Source of the DNA: Gloeopeniophorella convolvens | Lineage: Eukaryota > Basidiomycota > Agaricomycetes > Russulales | Direction of reading: 5' to 3' | Assembly: GCA_022496205.1 (NCBI GenBank) | Contig: WTXD01000025.1 | Location: forward strand, 186,001-250,000 | Length of the DNA: 64,000 bases | Shown: in pieces, positions 24,458 to 35,271 of the stretch | How positions within the stretch are numbered: the stretch's first letter is position 1 | Layout of the letters: the number at the start of each line of letters is the position of its first letter | Position numbers and translations under genes: made by a program | Notes under the pieces: model-generated | What the model saw: the letters and a program-made list of their open reading frames with translations, nothing else | Told to the model about the DNA's origin: nothing | The model's database searches: none

Positions 24458-25792
24458 ATGTCTCTCCCACAAACACACAGTGTCTACCGTGCAAAGGATT
24501 TCACTAGTGGCCCTTCTGCCCTAGTCCAAGGGACAGAGCCGTTGCCTACACCACAGGCACACGAAGTCCTCGTGAGGATACGTGCTGTCTCGCTCAACTA
24601 CCGCGACACCCTTATCCTGCGGAATGGATTCGGTTGGCCCGTGAAGGATAATATTGTCCTTGGTGGAGACGCGGCTGGGGAAATCGCGGCGGTTGGGCCA
24701 AACGCGGGGTTCAACGTTGGCGACCGCGTGGTCGCGCTCTTCGACCTTAAGAATATATACGGCCCTGCGAGAAGTGCCAATGGTACGTTGGAAAAAGTGT
24801 ATCTGTGCCTACAATGTTCCTGATCTGACTCGGCACGCAGACTGTCTCGGTAGTTCCATCGACGGCACCCTCCAAGAATATCGCATTTTCTCGGAAGAGC
24901 AACTGTTACGCTACCCGCAGTACCTCAGTTTCGAAGAGGCATCTTGTCTGCCTATCGCCGCAGTGACAGCGTGGAACGCATTATTTGGCAGCAATCCGCT
25001 ACTCCCTGGCCAGACGGTTGTTTTCCAAGGGACCGGCGGTGTATCTATTGCTGGACTGCAGATTGCTCACGCAGCCGGCGCGGTGGTGCGTTCCCACTTT
25101 CTTCTGATTAGATACTGCCGCTGACAAGCCCATGCGCCAGACGATAGTCACCTCTTCTTCCAACGAGAAGCTTGAGGTGAGCGTCATATTTCACAGTAGA
25201 CGAATACGGGCACGGACATTCTGCAGCTCGCCAAGAAACTGGGTGCGACGCACACCGTCAATTACAAAGAGCAACTTGACTGGGCAGCAGCAGTGAACGA
25301 GGTTCGTCACGCACGACTTGGTCGACCTGTGTCTAACAAGACCGTGACTGACGTTTGCATGCAAGCTGACGCGTGGAGGAGGCGCCGACAACATATTCGA
25401 CAATGTCGGACTCGCCGATACAGAGAATAGCTTCAAATGTATCGCACCAGGCGGGATCATCAGCGCCATCGGGTTCCTCGGTGGCCGGAATGTCAATAAA
25501 GTCGTGAACGTCCCGCTGTTATCACTGGTCAGAATCGCTACCCTCCGGTATGTTGCATGAGTTAGCGACCAGGACGAGTCCTCACTCGGGAATTTCCGAC
25601 AGAGGCATCCGCGTTGGCTCAAAGCAACAGTTCGAGGATCTTCTTCGCTTTTATGAGGCACGCCAAGTCCATCCATATATTGACCGGGTCTTCTCGTTCG
25701 ATCAAACGGTGCAGGCGCTCGAGTATCTCGAGAGCGGCCAGCACTTTGGGAAGATCGTTGTCAGCATTCCTGGGCAGGTGGTATCCCAGTAG
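24458..25792 (+). CDS. Zinc-independent MDR oxidoreductase, quinone oxidoreductase-like (NAD(P)H-dependent)
   Basis: Medium-chain dehydrogenase/reductase of the quinone reductase branch; it would reduce quinones or other alkenal/ketone substrates in the cytosol with NAD(P)H. Six exons splice cleanly; the first ends at 24782 and the acceptor is at 24840. The GroES-like N-domain carries HEVLVRIRAVSLNYRDTLIL and VLGGDAAGEIAAVGP with GDRVVALF. The Rossmann domain has TVVFQGTGGVSIAGLQIAHA (GTGGVS dinucleotide loop), IVTSSSNEKLE, LGATHTVNY, and GGGADNIFDNVG. The end is FGKIVVSIPGQVVSQ. The GHE and structural four-Cys motifs of zinc alcohol dehydrogenases are absent, which supports the zinc-free quinone reductase group. 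The order and length (about 340 residues) are normal and no frame break is seen. Confidence 0.88.
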
Positions 25793-28203
25793 ACGAGGCT
25801 GAAGAAATAGAACGGCGACCTACCTAGTGTATATTCTGTATGGCACAATACCGAAGGGCGGACAGGAATAACGGGAGGCAATCGATTTTGGTCACGCCGA
25901 CCATGTTGGAGATACGAAGCGGGCATCTTCATGCCAGTTTTTGATGGGTGTCGATAAAACTTCTTGGCGGCGTGACATTTCAACAAGGTATGGCAAGGCC
26001 GCTGTCGAGTTGACGTGGCCATTAATGGAATTTGAACCTACGTCGCGAGAGTCGGTATCTGCGAGTTAGTAGCTAGGACGAGATGCGTGAACACGCATAT
26101 CGTTATTCGTTATAGCTAAAACCGAAACCGTAGGCCCTTTTCCACCTCTCTCATACAGGCCGGGGTCTCAATTAAGTGTTCGGTTGCTGATGCCGAGAAA
26201 CCCGCCTGCCAACACGAAATGAATAATCCCGCGTCGAGGACTTAACTTCCTGCTCCGCTCAGGTTATGTCAGACTCGCGTGTAGCCGGGGACAACTTGGC
26301 AGGGGTCTACAGTCCCGGTTCTAGCTGTAAGAGTGGTACAGTTGAAGAAAAGGCTCGATTCGCTGCGGGGGGTGAGTTTTATCATCTATGGTATGACCAT
26401 ATCGAGGGACCGTTACAACGACCTGCCATGTGCGCCAAGCGCCGGTCCACCTCACGCTCGTCCTGCCGCCATCATCGCGTTGCGTCAGGTGAATACTGTT
26501 TTAGGCCTGCATTGCGTTTTGATCAGGTTGTTTCGGAGGTCCGCCTGTGCCGATCTGCATGCAGCACACATCTGTGGGGCTCAGGGCTGTGCACTGGCTC
26601 GCCTAAACAACTTACCTCGTCGCCAGCCAAATCAATGTGTGTTTCTCCATCCGTGTTGATCTGCAACCCTGCAGCAGGGGTTAGCGGTCTTTGCCTTTCC
26701 GCACCGCTCCCACGGTCCAAAATCGGCATTCTCCGAGCCCCGACAGATTTCAAAGACCGACAATGGAAAGAGGATTTCTTAATCGTGGATATGGACGCAA
26801 ATACATGTAAATACAAGTGTAGGGAAATTTTACGACTGTCCCTCGTCCTCGCTCGCTCCAGTCTGCCCTCACCGCCTCCGCAACGGCGCCGCTGCGCTCT
26901 CGCAACCCCGACTTCCGCCTCGTCGCCACCGCTGTGTCACCCTATCCCACCCCTCCCCGTGCTTCCCGCCACGCCCCACGCCACTGCATCACCCTCCACC
27001 ACCCCCGCCCACGCCGATTGCGTCGAGCGGAGGTGTGGTCGGTCATAGCAGGCATTGGCGCGGCGTAGAGCGCCCTGCAACTCCACACTGTTGCCGCCGC
27101 CGCCTCACATAGCTGCCTGGCAGCTGTCCAGCCTCCCGCCCTCTCCCGTCCCTGCACATGTGCCGACCCATGGTGCTAAGACCTGCAAACTGCCATTAGC
27201 CCTCAGCCACGGCGGCAACCACTTCAGCCAACCGCTCTCATGTGGGGACCTTGCAGGACGATGCGCGCGCGCAACTCGTGTTGCACCGCAACAGCACCAG
27301 TGCGCTGGCACAGCAGGTCCCGCTGCGTAGTGCGACCGCGACATGGCGCAGTGACACGCACCTCGCAAAAGTGCCGCCACCACCCCCGCGCGGTTCCGTT
27401 GACAAAAACGGTGACGGTGCGCGTGTTCTCGCGTCTGCCTCCCGACTCGTCGCGACGACGACGACGACGCCGCTCCCACCTCCATCGCACGGCCTCATTC
27501 CGAGCCGGGGCAACGCGAACACGCCGCTGCCGCAAGCTCCTTCGCGCGGCGACGGCGCGGCAACATGGCGTGCCAACGCCCGCATCCCCGTTTCCCCACC
27601 GCTCTCTGACGAGCACGGCTCCGTCTTCCCGGACGAGGACGGTCGTACGGGCTGTCCTTGTATTTGACTCGCCACCCCCGCCGCTACACGATCGCACACG
27701 CGCGGCCTACGCCGTTACCCCGCGCGCCCTTGCATGCTGCGCCGAACCGCCGCCGTGCTCTAACGAGCATGGCCCCACTCCCCTGACCGAGGACGCCGTC
27801 CTCTTCCCCCCTTTCAGCGCAGGGCATGCGGCTGCTCGCGAGACGCACGGCACATTGCTATGTGCACGTCGCAAGGGCTGCGTGCGTGCCAGCTGGTGCA
27901 GTGGTGTGTGGTGCGTGTGCCCATGGTTTTCTCTCTTCCCAGTACTTACCCTCCCCGCCTCAATAGTGACTTGGTCGTTTTTTCGTCATAGGAACTCGTC
28001 ATAGTATATTACTCAATAAAATATGGCCCATTGTATTTGTTAGAATGATATGTGCGGGCGGAGTTGAGATTGAAGCAGCGCACAAGCGGATCGCCGGTCC
28101 GGATCGTGGGAGTGGTGCGGAAACGACGCAACTGGGGTTAGCACCTCTTGGTCCCGGAGAGTGATTGCAACTTGATCTACCCGGAGATGTGGGTGCATCA
28201 GCA
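25793..28203. other. Intergenic, 2.4 kb, GC-rich, no recognisable gene
   Basis: From about 26850 to 27800 the sequence is strongly C/G-rich with open frames on both strands (for example 27240-28004 + and 27224-27697 -). None shows a family motif, signal peptide or believable intron structure; they overlap each other and are Arg/Pro/Ser-rich, as expected from composition. The 3' end of the oxidoreductase transcript should be in the first few hundred bases. Confidence 0.45.
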
Positions 28204-28331
28204 TATAAAGGCAGAGCGCGACAAGACCCGTTTCTTCAGCTTTGCTCACTTTCACGTCTGAACCAAGGTACTGGTTGGTGAGTTCTCCATGATTCGCACA
28301 AACCCAGGGATCTTGTGCTAACGGGTTGTAG
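28204..28331 (+). promoter_or_regulatory. secA promoter: TATA box and 5'-UTR intron
   Basis: TATAAAG at 28204-28210 is followed 74 bp downstream by a leader intron, 28278-28331 (CTGGTTG/GTGAGT...TTGTAG/CC). The same TATA-to-intron spacing and donor context recur before the three sister genes, so this is a shared core promoter and leader, not chance. Confidence 0.7.
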
Positions 28332-28413
28332 CCTTTTCCACTTCGTTTTCTTACGTCGCTCTTTACACAACGTTTACTCGCCCAACGCTCAATCCTCTTT
28401 GATCTTTCTCGAG

Positions 28414-29706
28414 ATGCGCTCCTCCATCGCTGTACTCATTTTGGTCTCTGCCGTCGCCTCACCCTCTCTCGCCGCACCCCTTCGGTAATCACACTCGTTC
28501 GCTGCCTTCGATGCTTATTGATGGAATTCTTCTTAGCATTAAGGCACAGGATGAGGCTCGTGACCTCCATTCGCGTGTCACCCTGTCCGAGCTCAAGCCC
28601 TTGGTTAAGCCCTTGATTATCGGTGGTCTCGGTGGTCTGGCGCCAGGGCTGGTCTCATTCCTCACCACCCCTCACAACCCCTCGATCTCTACTGGCTCGA
28701 TAAACAAGCGTGACGATATGGACGACCCCATGACATTACTGGGTGCGCTCAACACCCGTGATCTCGAAGCGCGTGCCAGTGTCCTTGGCACTGTTCTCGG
28801 AGTCACGGAAGCTGACCTTCCTACGTTCCTGAGAAATGGTGGGATCGGCGGAATTCTCACAGGCGCTGGTGTTGCTCTCGCTCCCGAAGTCAAGAAGCTG
28901 TTCAACGGGGGCAAATCCTCAAACTCGACGCAGGCAACAAGACGCGAGATTTACGAGCGTGGAGCTGTTAGCTCTATCCTTGGCGCTGCTGAGCAAGATT
29001 TGCCTACTATTCTGAAGAACGGGGCCGTCGCCAGCGTCGCTTCCGCCGGCGTCGTGGAAGCAATTAAGAAAGCTATCGGATCTTTCGGCAATAACAACTC
29101 GAATGGTTCCTCCAAGTCAGTCGACTCGCTTCATACGGCTTCTGAATTTATGTGACCTCCCCTTTCCAGACGCCTGCTCACTTCGCTTGGTCCGTCGGAT
29201 CTCTCTTCGCTCAGACTTGGACCGGGGATCAAGCTCGGCCCGGGTCTGAAGCTCGACAGTTTCAGGTGGGACAGATCGTCCGCGTGTCGTGTTTCCCTGC
29301 CGGCTGACGGTACAATTTCAGACGCGACGTTGCTGAGCGCTCTTTGCTCGATGATCTTGAGAACTTCTTGCATTTGGGCAACGACGGTTCTTTCAGCGCG
29401 AACCCGCGTCCACAGACTCGTGATCTCACGTGAGTCGCACGATCAGGTTGATAAATTCCCTGTCGACTAACGATGCAATTTCAGTGGCGATGTTGCTGAG
29501 CGCTCGATCCTCGATGATATTGAGAACTTCTTGCATTTGGGCAACGACGGTTCTTTCAGTGCGAACCCGCGTCCACAGAGTCGTGATATCACGTGAGTTG
29601 AACAGTCAGGTTGACAACTTGTGCCATGTCTCAATGTTGCTGCAGTCCCGAGCAGCTGCTCGCCGCGGCGATTCTGTCCACGCGCGGTCTGGACCGTCTT
29701 GACTAA
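28414..29706 (+). CDS. secA: small secreted protein of the local array, tandem exon duplication
   Basis: I do not recognise the family. Six exons (28414-28484, 28537-29115, 29170-29265, 29322-29429, 29485-29592, 29646-29706), all joined in phase 2, give 340 residues. A signal peptide MRSSIAVLILVSAVASPSLA precedes APLR. Two hydrophobic glycine/alanine-rich segments follow, each introduced by a similar phrase (VLGTVLGVTEADLPTFLRNG; SSILGAAEQDLPTILKNGAV). They end at dibasic or single-basic sites (NKR, TRRE, FRRD). Exons 4 and 5 are both exactly 108 nt and nearly identical, each encoding VAERS, DD, ENFLHLGNDGSFSANPRPQ. The final 61-nt exon encodes TPEQLLAAAILSTRGLDRLD, the common C-terminus. Secretion is well supported; function unknown. 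Possible roles (inference): Kex2-processed peptide precursor, wall or surface protein. Confidence 0.8.
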
Positions 29707-30983
29707 GGATACGGATCGAGTCATTACAGAGTGTAATAGCATACTACCGGAACGAAGTTCAGACTGCGTGTCTATACATCGCCTGCCGTTAGTGGAGGGT
29801 TCTCAACTTTGGGATCCATTGTACTCTGATCCTCGCAAGCCCGACTCTAGGACTTGAGTTGGACTGTCGTGTACAAACAGGTGCAAACACGACCCGCGCA
29901 GGCGTCGGACGGGCGGCCCAAGGCTTGGACCTGACCGAAGGCTCGTCCAGTCCAAGATACCCCGTGTTTTTGCCCGAGCTTAGCGCCGAAACGAGCACCG
30001 AGATAGATTACCGTCGGGGCGACCCGCCCTCAATAGTGGTGTGTTTGGTCTCCAGGTCGGGCAGAAGCGGCCAATGTGCTTAAATTTGAGGCTTGACGCA
30101 GGAGTCCTGGTATATTGTGGACGACCGTCTTCACTCGGCCAACCTTCGTAGATATCATCCATGGGTGGGCCACGAAGCGTCCATCGCACGTTGCATAATT
30201 TCGCTGTGTGATGTTGCAGCGCCAGCGCGCGTCGCGCGCAACTGGCAGGACCTCTGCCGGCCACGCTAGTCCACAGACCAAGTGGTGCAACCTATGGCAA
30301 TGAATCATGGAAATTTTGCCTCGGGAGGGACGTTACACGTTACATGTTGCGGACGCCATGGACTTGCGCAACCGCTGGCAGCGGGTGTTGCACCGTCGCT
30401 CTGCCATGCAGAGTGGCGATGCAGATGACAACAAGTCGACTGTGCAATCGTGCAAATGCCTTTTGCGTGGGCTGTGTTAGATTGATGGCCGCATGGTTGT
30501 GCAGGATTCTGCGCGGGCTGACTTCAGGGACTGATATAGATAGCCTCGGCAAGGATCGAGATCGGCGGTGTCTGTTCGATCCCGACCTTCACCGAATCGG
30601 GCGGTCCCGCGGACCCCCGCGTCCGTTCAGGGTTGGCACCGCTTGGCACCTGCACCGTACGGTTATTGTTGGTACGACCCCCAGAACTCCAAGCTCCAAG
30701 CCCTGCTGGAGCCTTGCAGGATGGCTCTCAGCGCTTTTCAAACGGGCTCATACAGTGCAATTCCGAGCACCTTGGGTGGCAGAAGTATGGTCATTGGCTT
30801 CGCAGGCTGCCTGGCTGGTTCACCCGCCATCAATTCGTGATATGGATACGATCATCTCGAATCGGGTTTCCAGACCGTCAAAAGTTAGCTGGGACTTAGC
30901 AGGCACACTCCTCGTGGACCCATCCTCTTGGCCAAATCAAGAGATCTAGCCAGAGACCGAAGTGCCCGTCAAGTAGACAGCGC
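29707..30983. other. Intergenic between secA and secB
   Basis: About 1.3 kb with no supported coding sequence on either strand. Open frames around 30344-30949 lack signal, domain or intron evidence. Confidence 0.45.
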
Positions 30984-31110
30984 TATATAAATTGATGCTG
31001 ATTGTGGCAAGGACCCTCCAGCTCCAGCTCCCTTCGTATTCTTTCCGGCACCGGTTGGTCAGTGGGCTCGCCATTTCATTATCGTGTCTGGGACTGACAT
31101 ATCCCCGCAG
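30984..31110 (+). promoter_or_regulatory. secB promoter: TATA box and 5'-UTR intron
   Basis: TATATAAA at 30984-30991 lies 74 bp before a leader intron, 31058-31110 (CCGGTTG/GTCAGT...CCGCAG/CC), with a CTGAC branch-point-like site near its 3' end. Spacing matches the secA, secC and secD promoters. Confidence 0.68.
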
Positions 31111-31192
31111 CCTTTGCGTCCAGTTCACTCGCGAGCCACTCACTGCATTCGCATTCTTTCACATCCAAACTATCCCTTCAAAGCTAATCATC

Positions 31193-31803
31193 ATGCGCTT
31201 CTCTACTGCCCCCGTTGTCATCCTTGCTGCATCCGCAGCACTCCCTGCATTCGCTGCTCCTTCCTCGTAAGTTTTGAGTACTTAGACCGGTTTATACAGG
31301 CTCCCAACAGCTCCTCCGAACCTCGTAGACTCAAGGCCAATGCACACAAACGAATCAGTTTCAGCGACATCCTCCATGACGGCGAGAATGTTGTTAAAGA
31401 AGCGGCCCCTGTCGCCGAGGATTTGCTTCCCTTGGCTTCCCTCTTCCTCAAGCGCGGAGTCTCCCTCGACTCTGTCCTTTCGGAAGTAGGCCCTTTCATT
31501 GACGCCATCAAGTCTGGCAACTTCGGGGGAGCGATCTCTGACGTCAAGACTGCGTTCAACAGCAGGTGAGCAGATAGTCTTACTGTCACTGAACATGCGC
31601 TAATAAGCTGTAGGGGCGATCTCGAGGAGCGTCAAGAATCCCCCTCAGAGCTTATTCCGATCGCCAAGGGCCTTGCGGGCCTCATAACCTCTTTTGCGGC
31701 TACCGCTGGCATCGAGAAGCTTTTCGGCGACAAGAGCTCGCGCGACGTCCAGCTCGAGCAGATCGCTGCACTTGCGCGCCGCGCCATCAACGAGCTCGAC
31801 TGA
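31193..31803 (+). CDS. secB: small secreted protein of the local array
   Basis: Three exons (31193-31266, 31311-31565, 31614-31803), phase-2 introns, 172 residues. The acceptor at 31310 was chosen over 31299 because only it keeps the frame. Signal peptide MRFSTAPVVILAASAALPAFA is followed by a basic stretch (EPRRLKANAHKR). A middle region, ENVVKEAAPVAEDLLPLASL then FLKRGVSLDSVLSEVG, then GDLEER and GLAGLITSFAATAGIEKLFG, matches the GLEHLFGG-type ends of secC and secD. The C-terminus QLEQIAALARRAINELD corresponds to the shared 61-nt terminal exon of its sisters, but here it is fused to the previous exon, so one intron is absent. It is the most diverged member and lacks the SLLGATE repeat. Function unknown. 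Confidence 0.78.
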
Positions 31804-32356
31804 GGCGAGTGCATGGATGCCTCTATGTGGATGCGTGTGTTGGATGTATGTCGAATGTCATAGTACTTTGGTTAATGCATAGTGTTCGGAGCTCACTAAG
31901 ACGGATACACTAAGACGAGATGGTTCCGTAGACCTTGATTTCATGACCACACGCTAAGTGTAATATCGACTGCTAGACGCACATTGACCGGGTTTATCTT
32001 TGGATAGAAAGGCTCGCACGGTATATTACTGCAGTATAGTTTACTCAGTGGCAGCCCCCGAGTGCCATTTGCTCCTGCACTTTACATATACGACTCGGAG
32101 GATGAATTTTTGGTTCGTGGTCAATCTCGGGAGACACCATTTGAAATAGCGCTGCCACAACTGGGCGCAGGTTGACTTGACCATGCGACCGGAACTCGTT
32201 TGCCAAATCACAGTGCAAGGGAGGCAACGGTTACTGTACAGGCTCCAATCGGCGGTGCCTTCACGGCGCGAGAAGTCGAATAGCGGAAACAGCGCCGGCC
32301 TCCACCGGCCGGCGCCAACAGATCACATTCTGAGAGCGCGCGCGGACCGCACCTAG
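31804..32356. other. Region between secB and the retroelement genes
   Basis: No gene seen. It must contain the secB 3' end and the 3' terminal sequence of the minus-strand retroelement. A GC hairpin (CGCCGGCC...GGCCGGCG, about 32303-32325) lies just downstream of the recombinase stop and may belong to the element end. I could not identify the element boundary or terminal repeats by eye. Confidence 0.4.
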
Positions 32357-33418
32357 TCAATGGCGTAATATAGGGTGGTGGAGTGGAGGCTGGTGGTGTG
32401 AGGGATTGGAAGGGAGCGCGCGAGGTGGTGCGAGGAGGGTAGCGAGCAGAGCAGGGTTCTTCCGGATGTAAATCTGAAAGCTTTCAGAAGACCACCGCCC
32501 CATGATACGGATGCGATCGTCCGACCAGCCAAGCATCGCAAAGTAAGTCGCACCACCAGAGCGGAGCGAGTGGCCGGCCACGTTTGGCGTGTGGCCGGCA
32601 AATGAGCGTGGCAGGATTTGCCGCAGTCGGCCTAAAAACCAGGACCGCGTAGGCACGGCGTGGTTCTGCCGGATCCAAAGCGCGGGGTGCAAGGGTGCCA
32701 TGGCATCGCGCGAGCGCAGGTACGACCGAAAGACGCAGAGAGGTCTGAAAGGGACGTTGTAGTCGGTGACGACCACACGGTTGCCCTCGAAGAAGCGGTC
32801 CGCCTTGTGCGTGGGCAGCTCGTAAGAGAAGTAGCCATGGCCGAACTTTACCGATACGCGGCGGATAACCTTGCGCCAGTCACGATGCTTCGTGCTGTCC
32901 GCGAAGGTAAGCTCGCCAAGGCGATGCAGCCCAAAGAAGCCACAGACGAGGATCGCAATGAAAAGCAAATCATCATGTGACGGGTTTGGAAAACGGTGGA
33001 TCGCGAGGAGGATGTCGTTAACGAAGAGAGGGTCCTTGCGGTTAGGCGGCACCTGAAAACGCTTGAGGCACCCTGCCACCGTGCGTTTGACCAAGGGCGT
33101 GGCACGCTGCTCGCGCACGTTGGGGTAATGCGCCTCTAGCTGGTTGCAGATGCCAGAGAGGTAGGAGACGACAGACGACGGCTTGATGTAATGTGACATG
33201 TATGTGACGTAGAAAGAAAGGGTGTCGGCGGTGGGGTCAACAGGGAAAACGTGCATTTTGCAGAAAGTGAGATACGATTGGAGGTGCGAACCATACGCAG
33301 CGGCCGTGGTAGACTCGATTGCGGCTCCAAGTGCGAGGGCGCGCTCGTAAACAAGCCGCTGCAACGTCCAGGCCGGGCGTTCCGGCTGCTTGGACGTCGC
33401 GGAGATCTGAAAGCTCAT
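32357..33418 (-). CDS. Tyrosine recombinase of the DIRS-type element
   Basis: Encodes a 353-residue integrase that would insert the circular cDNA by a phage-integrase-type reaction, without target-site duplication. The N-terminal SAM-like core-binding part has AYGSHLQSYLTFCKMHVFPVDPT. The catalytic domain carries the first Arg in FGLHRLGELTF, the His and Arg in AGHSLRSGGAT, GRWSS for the second His/Trp position, and the nucleophile Tyr in FQIYIR. All key residues are present. Its ATG overlaps the RT stop codon as ATGA, suggesting termination-reinitiation. The 3' tail is Pro/His-rich (SNPSHHQPPLHHPI). Confidence 0.88.
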   Translation of the reverse strand: MSFQISATSKQPERPAWTLQRLVYERALALGAAIESTTAAAYGSHLQSYLTFCKMHVFPVDPTADTLSFYVTYMSHYIKPSSVVSYLSGICNQLEAHYPNVREQRATPLVKRTVAGCLKRFQVPPNRKDPLFVNDILLAIHRFPNPSHDDLLFIAILVCGFFGLHRLGELTFADSTKHRDWRKVIRRVSVKFGHGYFSYELPTHKADRFFEGNRVVVTDYNVPFRPLCVFRSYLRSRDAMAPLHPALWIRQNHAVPTRSWFLGRLRQILPRSFAGHTPNVAGHSLRSGGATYFAMLGWSDDRIRIMGRWSSESFQIYIRKNPALLATLLAPPRALPSNPSHHQPPLHHPILRH

Positions 33419-35271
33419 AAGTCATCCTCCCCCAGCGTGCCTCGAGGGGGTATGAAAGAGTTCAAGATTAGAGTGGGGGTGCGCTGCGCGAGCACCGCTG
33501 TGAGGCCGCGGGAAAGCGCGTCCGCGACAACGTTCTCTTCACCAGGGATGTGAAAGACTCGCAGATCGATATTGTGATGCATGACAATTCGCGCTGCACG
33601 GAGGAGGAGGTCGTTGTAAGGTGGCTGCGCGCGAAGTGAGCCAAAGATCTGCACGGTATCGAGGTTGTCGGTGTAGATCGCGAGCCGCCTAGGCGGTGCA
33701 GGCAGGGCACAAGCCCAGACGAGCGCAGAGAGCACGCAAAGAGCTTCAAACCAAAAGATGGTGTTGGCGGTTGCTGGTGGCTCCGGGAGCTGGGCGGCGT
33801 AACCCTCGTTGCGCTGGGGGCACCAAAACCCGAGCCCAACCAGGCTAGCGTCGCAAAACAGGACAAGGTCGGCCTGGGCAGGTGCCCAGTTCGATGCGCG
33901 CACCATGTGCACGCCGTGAAACTGCTCGAAGGTATCGGCAAACCAGAGAAGGTCGCGGATCACGGTCTTATTGAGGTAGACTGGCGCGAAGCGGATCTTA
34001 AGACCGGCAATCTTGCGGTAGCTAGACGAAAGGGCCGGTCGAAGATACGGGGCCACGCTGAGCGCCCAGTTCATCCAGCCAAGCTTGCGCCACCATTCGA
34101 CCAGGGGACGCTTGCGCCCAGGGGCGTTCAGCGTAAAGTCACGGACCATGTCGACCAGCTTGTCGATCCGGTGGCGCTCCAGCGTGATAGTCATGGTGTC
34201 GGAGTCAACGAGGAAGCCAGTGATGACCAGTGATCGGCCAAAAAGCTGCTTAGGCCGCTCGTGAGGAAGCCCGATGAAGTCCCACAGCAGTAGCAGCTTT
34301 GCCTGCTTGATGGGGAACCAAGCGTCGTAAGGCGCATAGTACATGAGCTGCGTCGCGACCTCATAGCAGTGAGTATCGTCAACATAAGCAAGTAGCGCTT
34401 CTAGCAGTAAGACGTTGATGGCAATCCAGAGCACCAGCGCCTTAAACGCGCAGAACAGGGTGCCTGCAGCGCGGTTGCCGAAGTTATCGCAGCGGTCGAC
34501 GCGGCGCTCGCCATCAACGGTGACAACTTGGCGCAGCTGCCAGAGAGGGTGCATAGGAAGGCGTCGGTAGGCCTGGGAGACGTCAGACTTGAATAGCCAA
34601 AGAGGCGCGTCGGGACCGTGCTCTTCGCGAGCGCGAAGGAGATTGGTGCCGAGGTGCTGAACGGTGTCGAGCTTCATGTAGATGCTGTCACGGTCGATGC
34701 AGGAGTTGGGCGAGAACTCGCCGGCCGAATGGTCTACCACGAGTCTGCGCTTATTAGACTCGGGTTTAGGAACCGTGTGCACTGGGACGCTGCACATCCC
34801 AGGCCACAGAGGCTCATCAGCGCGAGCGAACGGCTCCGAGAACCGCCCAAGGCGCTCCTCCTCCCGCACCTGCTTGCGAACGAACTTGAGCGCGTCAGGC
34901 GACAAAGGTCGCTCTGGGAAATCGCGTGGCTGCTGGTGCTGTGATGGCTCCCAGTCAGCATAGGGCCAAAAGCCCTCACGAAAACCGCGCAGCACAGAGT
35001 CGACGAATGGACGGTTGGGATGGTCGCGCAGGAGGAGCTCAAAGCGGTCGACGTTGATAGGGGTGATGATGCGGAAGAGGTCTGGTCTGGCGCGGATTGT
35101 CGCACGAGCTACTGGGTCGTTGACTATCTGAGGAGGAGGAGACGGGAGCGCGTCGCAGACTTCCGTGAATGAGGCAGATGGGGTCAGCGGATCTTCCGGG
35201 GAATCTCCCCACAAGAAACCCCGAAAGAGGCGCGGCGGCTTAGGCACGCGCTCCGCTCTCGCGTGAAGCAT
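33415..35271 (-). CDS. Reverse transcriptase - RNase H of the DIRS-type element
   Basis: About 618 residues from the Met at 35271; the frame is open further upstream (to 35733), overlapping gag, so the start is uncertain. RT motifs in order: VHTVPKPESNKRRLVVDHSA, LFKSDVSQAYRRLPMHP, RAAGTLFCAFKALVLWI, and the catalytic LLAYVDDTHC (YVDD). An RNase H domain follows: LVLFCDASLVGLGFW, FWFEALCVLSALVWA, LAIYTDNLDTVQ and the end IPGEENVVADALSRG, which carries the D-E-D-D set. The motif sequence and the DALSRG ending are as in DIRS/Ngaro polyproteins. The frame is intact. It overlaps gag by about 30 nt and the recombinase by 4 nt. Confidence 0.88.
   Translation of the reverse strand: MLHARAERVPKPPRLFRGFLWGDSPEDPLTPSASFTEVCDALPSPPPQIVNDPVARATIRARPDLFRIITPINVDRFELLLRDHPNRPFVDSVLRGFREGFWPYADWEPSQHQQPRDFPERPLSPDALKFVRKQVREEERLGRFSEPFARADEPLWPGMCSVPVHTVPKPESNKRRLVVDHSAGEFSPNSCIDRDSIYMKLDTVQHLGTNLLRAREEHGPDAPLWLFKSDVSQAYRRLPMHPLWQLRQVVTVDGERRVDRCDNFGNRAAGTLFCAFKALVLWIAINVLLLEALLAYVDDTHCYEVATQLMYYAPYDAWFPIKQAKLLLLWDFIGLPHERPKQLFGRSLVITGFLVDSDTMTITLERHRIDKLVDMVRDFTLNAPGRKRPLVEWWRKLGWMNWALSVAPYLRPALSSSYRKIAGLKIRFAPVYLNKTVIRDLLWFADTFEQFHGVHMVRASNWAPAQADLVLFCDASLVGLGFWCPQRNEGYAAQLPEPPATANTIFWFEALCVLSALVWACALPAPPRRLAIYTDNLDTVQIFGSLRAQPPYNDLLLRAARIVMHHNIDLRVFHIPGEENVVADALSRGLTAVLAQRTPTLILNSFIPPRGTLGEDDL

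Noticed and set aside
26030..26100. B-box-like word (GGTTCAAATTC on the minus strand) suggesting a tRNA
   Set aside because: The flanking bases do not pair to form a T-arm and no cloverleaf or A-box at proper distance was found.
26266..28004. Open frames of 250-260 residues on the + strand with overlapping minus-strand frames
   Set aside because: Pro/Arg/Ser-rich translations without domains or intron signals; best explained by base composition.
31267..31299. 33-nt first intron for secB
   Set aside because: The acceptor at 31299 puts the downstream exon out of frame; the acceptor at 31310 (44-nt intron) keeps it in frame and in phase 2 like the sister genes.
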